Assembly: GCA_946187095.1 (NCBI GenBank)
Contig: CAMHPW010000003.1
Span: 1-18,893 of the forward strand
Source: an uncultured Clostridia bacterium
GTDB lineage: Bacteria; Bacillota; Clostridia; Oscillospirales; Acutalibacteraceae
DNA length: 18,893 nt
Direction: 5' to 3'
Below the pieces are notes generated by a model. It saw only the letters and a program-made list of their open reading frames with translations, did not search any database and was not told where the DNA came from. The translations under genes were made by a program, and so were the position numbers. Shown here one piece after another: positions 15,074 to 18,893 of the stretch (positions within the stretch are counted from its first letter, which is position 1; each line of letters starts with the position of its first letter).

Positions 15074-16101
15074 GAGAACTCCTCCTCATTCTTAGTAGCC
15101 TTGGACATATTGAATGTAATGAGAGAACCTGTTGCACAAAGCACAAATACGATGATACCGATAACGGATGCCAGCTTATAGTCGGCTTCACTTACGGTCA
15201 GGGTATACAGCCATGTAACGAGCAGGTCGGTAGTACCTGCACCGCTGTGGTAATCTACTGCACCCGGCTTACCTTGTGTGAGGAAGTAGATAACATTGAA
15301 GTTATTGATATTTCCAACAAAAGTAGAGATAAGATAAGGTGTCATTACGAAAGATATGTAAGGAAGTGTGATCTTGGTGAACTGCTGAACAGCGTTTGCA
15401 CCGTCGATCCTTGCACTCTCATAGAGGTCTTCGGGAATGTTCATCAGAATACCCGAAACACTGAGCATGGTATAGGGAATACCGATCCACATATTGACCA
15501 CGATAACACTGACTCTTGCCCAGCCCGTCTGTGAAAGGAACGGGATATTGGTGTGAAGGATCGCATTCACGATACCCTTGTCATCAAGGAGAAGACGCAT
15601 AACGAGAAGTGTTACGAACTGGGGAACAGCCGATGTGATAACGAACATGGTTCTCCAGAAGCCCTTTGCCTTGATGTCTTTCTTGTTGATAAGCAATGCA
15701 AGAACGATACCAAGAATATAGTTGGAGAAAGTAGCAAAAACTGCCCATACGAGTGTCCAGAGAAGAACCTTGCCGAATGTATAGGATTTTTCTGCATTGT
15801 TATAGAATACGTCCGCAAAGTTCTGGAAGCCTACCCACCAGTACAGTCGGTTGAATGCGTTGTGATCCTTGTCGTAGTTCGTAAACGCCATGAAAACGGT
15901 GAATATGATCGGCAGGATATTGAATACCATCAAAAGAAGTATCGGAAGGGTAAGGAGAGTGATGTGATAACGCTCATCGAGGAACGTTTTCATTTCATCA
16001 ACGAAAGAAAGCGGTCTTTTGCCTTCTTTGATGGTTTCCATCGTAGCGAAAGCACTCTTTGTATTGGCGATATAGATAACAAAAAATGCAATACTTACCA
16101 T
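15070..16101 (-). CDS. malF: Maltodextrin ABC transporter permease, MalF type, main (C-terminal) part
   Basis: A 343-residue frame carrying the whole permease core of a MalF/MdxF-type subunit: a helix at the N terminus (MVSIAFFVIYIANTKSAF), then helices from about 47 onward, and the EAA loop YESARIDGANAVQQFTKITLP near 220-240. Homologues of this Gram-positive type have an extra N-terminal region, and here that region is in the frame just upstream (16107-16604), which ends eight bases before this ATG in another phase. The present frame stays open for several codons before the ATG (reading VVLTL), which extends the first helix naturally. This means the two parts were one gene of about 510 codons. 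No ribosome binding site precedes this ATG. If functional alone, it would depend on translational re-initiation after the upstream TGA. Confidence 0.85.
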   Translation of the reverse strand: MVSIAFFVIYIANTKSAFATMETIKEGKRPLSFVDEMKTFLDERYHITLLTLPILLLMVFNILPIIFTVFMAFTNYDKDHNAFNRLYWWVGFQNFADVFYNNAEKSYTFGKVLLWTLVWAVFATFSNYILGIVLALLINKKDIKAKGFWRTMFVITSAVPQFVTLLVMRLLLDDKGIVNAILHTNIPFLSQTGWARVSVIVVNMWIGIPYTMLSVSGILMNIPEDLYESARIDGANAVQQFTKITLPYISFVMTPYLISTFVGNINNFNVIYFLTQGKPGAVDYHSGAGTTDLLVTWLYTLTVSEADYKLASVIGIIVFVLCATGSLITFNMSKATKNEEEFS

Positions 16102-16106
16102 GAGTG

Positions 16107-16604
16107 TCAGAACAACAGAACTTTGTTGGAGTCATCTGCTGTATCCGCATTGGCAATCTGATCACTCAGACCAAAGAAATCGTCCTTTTTGTATTCAATC
16201 GGGACATTACCGACAACGCCGTCAACGACAAAATCGGGGTTTTTCGGATCGACATGAACGCCGTATGAATATATCTTTGACAGATAAGTCATACCAAAAT
16301 TTGCCATAAAGATGATATATGCAACTTCGGCAGCAAGGAACAAAACTCCCTTCATGATCTGCTTGTGAGCCATATTTCCCACACCCATGATGATATAGGA
16401 AGCCTTTGTTGCACCGTCACCCTGCGTAAATCTCAGACCATAGCGTTTGAAACCGTTGACTATGAAAAGAAAAACGCTCTTAAAGAAGTATCCTATGTAC
16501 AGGAAAATCGTCTTGATCGCATTAGGAATACCCGTAAAGAATGATTTTATCTTATAGCTGATCTGCTGACCTCTGGTCATCTGGACATAATCAAGATAAT
16601 CCAT
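16107..16604 (-). CDS. malF: MalF-type permease, N-terminal part, cut off by a frameshift
   Basis: A 165-residue frame matching the N-terminal extension of Gram-positive MalF/MdxF-type permeases. It begins MDYLDYVQMTRGQQISYKIK, has amphipathic or hydrophobic stretches at 31-55 and 82-103, and the family-typical GDGATKASYIIMGVGNMAHK near 61-80. It ends SNKVLLF and a TGA just where the second membrane helix should run on; the rest of the protein is in the next frame from 16101. One missing base (or two extra) between 16107 and 16134 explains the break. It has AAGGAG 10 bases before the ATG and is the first gene after the malE hairpin. It could be a real mutation, a sequencing or assembly error, or a split gene kept by re-initiation. 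Confidence 0.8.
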   Translation of the reverse strand: MDYLDYVQMTRGQQISYKIKSFFTGIPNAIKTIFLYIGYFFKSVFLFIVNGFKRYGLRFTQGDGATKASYIIMGVGNMAHKQIMKGVLFLAAEVAYIIFMANFGMTYLSKIYSYGVHVDPKNPDFVVDGVVGNVPIEYKKDDFFGLSDQIANADTADDSNKVLLF

Positions 16605-16652
16605 TCATATACAACTCCTTCTTATTGAATTTTAAAGAAATAGTACCAAACA

Positions 16653-16682
16653 GGCAGCCTGAACCGTATCATTCAGGCTGCC
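16653..16682 (-). promoter_or_regulatory. Strong hairpin between the binding-protein gene and malF
   Basis: GGCAGCCTGAA and TTCAGGCTGCC form a perfect 11-bp stem with an 8-base loop, 24 bases after the binding-protein stop. On the minus strand it is followed by TGTTTGG, not a T run, so it is not a full terminator. In sugar ABC operons a hairpin here usually protects or partly separates the abundant binding-protein message from the permease message. Confidence 0.75.
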
Positions 16683-16706
16683 CGTATCAGCCTATCATTT
16701 CATGAA

Positions 16707-18116
16707 TCAGTATTTAGATTCGATCGTCTTGAGGTCTTCAAGAATCTTGGCATCATCGAGCTTGCCCTTGGCATTGAGGATGATTCCGCCGTAATCAGCG
16801 ATCGTACCTGAATTCCAGAAAGTACCGCCTACGCTGGAACTCTGGCCGTGTGAGAACGGTGTCTGAGCAGCGATAGCTATACGAGCCGGATCGTTCTTGA
16901 TCTGTTCATCTTCGAGAGCGGCGGTTGCTGTCGGGATAAGACCTCTTACCTGATAACGTTTTACCTGTGAATCAGCCTTGCCGAGATAATATGCAAGAGC
17001 CTGAGCAGTGATCGGATATGCACTGTATGCGTTTACGCCGATAAGTTTATAACCGCTGAATGAATGGAGCTGAACTTGTTCACCGCCCATGAGAACTGTC
17101 GGAAGTTTTGCAGCACCTACATTTTCAGCACCGATAGCATCCTTTATAGCGGGACCGTTCCATGTACCTGTAACAGCAGCTGCCAATGTACCTCCGTCAA
17201 AGCCGTTTGTAATGAACGGGTCGTCGCCTACAGAACCGGGAGTACCTTCAAAGCCGTCGCCTACATTTTCTGCGATATGGCACATAGCCTTGACTGCAGC
17301 AACACCCTTTTCATTGCCTATTTCTGCGATCTGCTTGTCATTTTCATACTTGATGTTGCAGCCTGCCGCAAAGAAGAAGCCTGTGCTGTACCATGAGTTT
17401 GACATTGGGAAATATACAGCCTTGCCTGCTGCCTTCGCCTTTTCGATCATGGTATCCATGCTCTGTACATCTTCTTCAGAGAATACAGTCTTGTCATAGT
17501 ACATAAAGTAACCGTTATCGGAGGTCTTCGGGAATGCATAGGAAGCACCGTCAACCATACAGATGGCAGTTGCATCTTCCGTATTCTCCTTGAGAACATT
17601 GTTGTTGAACAGGTCTGCTACCTTTGCGATGGCACCTGCCTTGACGAGCTTATAGAGCTGGTCATCTGCAAAGCTGAATACATCCGCACCGTCCTTAGGA
17701 CCTTCAAGAATCTTACTTCCTGCCTTGTTTTCACCGACAGAACTTACTTTGATTTTGAAAGTGTATCTGTCATCGGCATACTTTGTTTCAAATTCTTTCT
17801 TCAGACCGTCTTCAAAACCTCTGTCGGACGATGAACACCAAAGTGTCATGGAAACAACATTTTCTGTTTTAGCAGCTTCTTCAGCGATCTTGTCCTTGAT
17901 TCTCTGAACGATTTCAGGAGATCCAAGGTCTACTGCCGAAACATCACTTGCACTTGCCTGTGAAGGCTCTGTCTGTGACTCGGTTGTTGTCGAACTGGGC
18001 TGTGTGCTTGCCGGTGTGCTGCTGGTCTGTGTCGAACCGCCGCAGCCTGCCAGAGCACCTGCTGCCATCATTGCTGTCAAAAGCAATGCAACCACTTTTT
18101 TGGATTTACTAACCAT
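16707..18116 (-). CDS. malE: Maltodextrin ABC transporter substrate-binding lipoprotein
   Basis: A 469-residue extracellular solute-binding protein (family 1 type). The chosen ATG (18116) has AGAGGG about 10 bases upstream. The frame could extend 24 codons further but those have no ribosome binding site. The N terminus is a lipoprotein signal (KKVVALLLTAMMAAGALAGC, Cys25), then a Ser/Thr/Gln linker to about 60. The mature domain includes VVSMTLWCSSSDRG, ADVFSFADDQLYKLVKAGAI, GASYAFPKTSDNGYFMYYDK and an AVTGTWNGPAI segment, in the order seen in maltose/maltodextrin-binding proteins. It delivers maltodextrin to the MalF/MalG pair encoded next. It is the first gene of the operon and is set apart from malF by a strong hairpin, consistent with higher expression of the binding protein. 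The exact sugar is inferred from the amylase partner. Confidence 0.9.
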   Translation of the reverse strand: MVSKSKKVVALLLTAMMAAGALAGCGGSTQTSSTPASTQPSSTTTESQTEPSQASASDVSAVDLGSPEIVQRIKDKIAEEAAKTENVVSMTLWCSSSDRGFEDGLKKEFETKYADDRYTFKIKVSSVGENKAGSKILEGPKDGADVFSFADDQLYKLVKAGAIAKVADLFNNNVLKENTEDATAICMVDGASYAFPKTSDNGYFMYYDKTVFSEEDVQSMDTMIEKAKAAGKAVYFPMSNSWYSTGFFFAAGCNIKYENDKQIAEIGNEKGVAAVKAMCHIAENVGDGFEGTPGSVGDDPFITNGFDGGTLAAAVTGTWNGPAIKDAIGAENVGAAKLPTVLMGGEQVQLHSFSGYKLIGVNAYSAYPITAQALAYYLGKADSQVKRYQVRGLIPTATAALEDEQIKNDPARIAIAAQTPFSHGQSSSVGGTFWNSGTIADYGGIILNAKGKLDDAKILEDLKTIESKY

Positions 18117-18211
18117 AGTGATAATCCCTCTTTCTAAAAAATTTTTTGTTTTTATGCACCTTATGTGCCAAAAGGTGTCCGAAGGCATACACCTCCCCCA
18201 CCGCTACCAAT

Positions 18212-18240
18212 ATCATATCACAGCATTCACATAATTTCAA
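18212..18240 (-). promoter_or_regulatory. Promoter of the maltodextrin operon
   Basis: On the minus strand TTGAAA (18240-18235), a 17-bp spacer and TATGAT (18217-18212) preceded by TGA (extended -10) form a strong sigma-A promoter. The start site would be near 18205, giving a 5' leader of about 90 bases. The leader contains a hairpin with arms GGTGT and ACACC (about 18177-18196) around a UUCG-containing loop. I did not find a clear LacI-type operator. Confidence 0.7.
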
Positions 18241-18586
18241 TTACCTGTTGTCATTTTTATTCATATAAATAAATTTGTTTCTATATTTTTATATACTTTT
18301 ACCCGATTTTTTCTTTTTTTTGGAATTTGCGACAATTTTCATTCAAAAAATGTAGTTATTTTCACATGATTCTTTTGTGCTTTTTCACCATATCGGATTT
18401 TAACAATTTTTTAACATTGTTTCCGATATATGAATTTTTGGTATAATTATTGTTAAAATTCCATTTTGGTAAACCTTAAAAATAATCCTTACGTCAAAAT
18501 AGCCAAATAACAATCCCAAATTTTTTCGTATTGATTGTATAACATTCCACAATGCATTTTGTGCAACACAATTAAAAAAAACAGAA
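18241..18586. other. AT-rich intergenic region between the maltodextrin promoter and the repeat element
   Basis: About 345 bases with no open reading frame of note on either strand. Apart from the palindrome and -10 element at 18390-18447, I see only AT-rich DNA and a short inverted repeat (CACAA and TTGTG around TGCATT, about 18550-18565). Confidence 0.5.
18390..18447 (+). promoter_or_regulatory. Palindrome next to an extended -10 element, rightward
   Basis: ATATCGGA (18390-18397) and TCCGATAT (18422-18429) are perfect inverted arms; inside them AACAAT and ATTGTT extend the symmetry with a four-base T bulge. Thirteen bases further right is TGGTATAAT (TATAAT at 18442-18447), an extended -10; the -35 is weak (TTGTTT, 19-bp spacing). 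A rightward transcript would start near 18454, and no protein gene lies ahead of it before the 5S gene. Confidence 0.4.
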
Positions 18587-18696
18587 AATTGAAAAGGGAA
18601 AATGGAAAATTATTTGTGAGTTCAAAAATAAAAAGCGGAAACCTTGACCGTTCCGCTTTTCACTCATTTTCCACTTTCCATTTTCAACTTTCAATT
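18587..18696. repeat. Imperfect inverted-repeat element, about 110 bp, MITE-like
   Basis: The arm at 18587-18609 (AATTGAAAAGGGAAAATGGA...) and the reverse complement of 18674-18696 (AATTGAAAGTTGAAAATGGA...) match at about 19 of 23 positions. Between them lies a hairpin with arms AAAAGCGGAA and TTCCGCTTTT (18631-18660). The element carries no gene. It sits between the rRNA terminator and the maltodextrin promoter region. Purine-rich arms of this kind look like small dispersed palindromic repeats, but copy number cannot be tested here. Confidence 0.45.
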
Positions 18697-18697
18697 C

Positions 18698-18726
18698 AAA
18701 AAAATGACCGCCCTATTGGGCAGCCA
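18698..18726 (-). terminator. Terminator of the rRNA operon
   Basis: On the minus strand TGGCTGCCC and GGGCGGTCA pair (two G-T pairs) around an AATA loop (18726-18705), followed directly by seven T residues. It begins five bases after the 3' end of the 5S gene. Confidence 0.85.
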
Positions 18727-18731
18727 CTTTG

Positions 18732-18849
18732 TGTCGGCATCTTCCTATTTTCCCGTGTCGTCACCAACAAAGTATCTTCGGCACCATTGAGCTTAACTTC
18801 CGTGTTCGGTATGGGAACGGGTGTACCCTCAACGTCATCAACACCAACT
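18732..18849 (-). rRNA. rrf: 5S ribosomal RNA
   Basis: The reverse strand carries the conserved 5S core CCCGTTCCCATACCGAACAC followed by GGAAGTTAAGCTC. The ends pair as helix I (GTTGGTGT at the 5' side with ATGCCGAC at the 3' side, allowing G-U). The length is about 118 nt, normal for 5S; the exact ends may be off by one or two bases. It is followed by a terminator, so it is the last gene of an rRNA operon read leftward. The 23S and 16S genes should lie to the right of the window; 18850-18893 is spacer. Confidence 0.95.
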
Positions 18850-18893
18850 CTATTCATTTTATCGCCATTCCCTGACGACTTCGATATTATAGC

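Noticed and set aside
16099..16134. Programmed -1 ribosomal frameshift in malF
   Set aside because: No canonical slippery heptamer or clear downstream stem is visible, and permeases of this family are not known to me to use one. A mutation or sequence error is simpler.
15553..16161. Plus-strand open frame of 202 codons opposite malF
   Set aside because: It is antisense to the permease gene, and its Cys/Lys/Glu-rich composition is that of a shadow frame.
18631..18660. Inner hairpin as the rRNA operon terminator
   Set aside because: A better terminator with seven T residues lies directly after the 5S gene at 18698-18726; this hairpin sits inside the inverted-repeat element.

Overview
The window looks like chromosomal DNA of a low-to-moderate GC, Gram-positive gut or rumen anaerobe of the Bacillota, most likely a Ruminococcus-like member of the Oscillospiraceae. 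The signs are strong AGGAGG-type ribosome binding sites, diacyl-type lipoproteins, an indolepyruvate oxidoreductase with phenylacetate-CoA ligases, QueH, and a maltodextrin ABC transporter of Gram-positive type without its own ATPase. The taxonomic guess is inference from gene content; no species can be named.

Layout from left to right. (1) 1-360 is AT-rich. It holds a piece of a TypA/BipA GTPase gene running off the left edge, and two near-identical minus-strand promoters about 185 bp apart. (2) 361-7499 is a six-gene minus-strand operon: Na+/solute symporter, phenylacetate-CoA ligase 2, iorA, iorB, phenylacetate-CoA ligase 1 and a tandem-ACT protein, closed by a terminator. Together these would interconvert aryl acids, aryl-CoAs and arylpyruvates, with the ACT protein as a probable amino-acid sensor. 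(3) 7500-7597 is a divergent control region with a 31-bp interrupted palindrome. (4) 7598-11684 is on the plus strand: a metal-dependent amidohydrolase, a large lipoprotein built from three repeats and anchored at both ends, a phosphoglycolate-phosphatase-like HAD enzyme and QueH, closed by a terminator that works in both directions. (5) 11683-12163 holds a small minus-strand membrane protein with a good promoter. (6) 12219-18240 is a minus-strand maltodextrin/starch operon: promoter, binding protein, MalF-type permease split by a frameshift, MalG-type permease and a GH13 alpha-amylase lipoprotein, then a terminator. Strong hairpins separate the binding protein from malF and malG from the amylase. 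(7) 18241-18893 has no protein gene. It holds a palindrome next to a rightward -10 element, a roughly 110-bp inverted-repeat element, and a 5S rRNA with its terminator, the end of a minus-strand rRNA operon whose other genes lie beyond the right edge.

The points most worth a second look are the malF frameshift, the truncated typA joined to a duplicated promoter, the two-ligase arylacetate operon with its palindromic control region, the three-repeat doubly anchored lipoprotein, and the inverted-repeat element beside the rRNA operon. I see no CRISPR array, transposase, phage gene or defence system.
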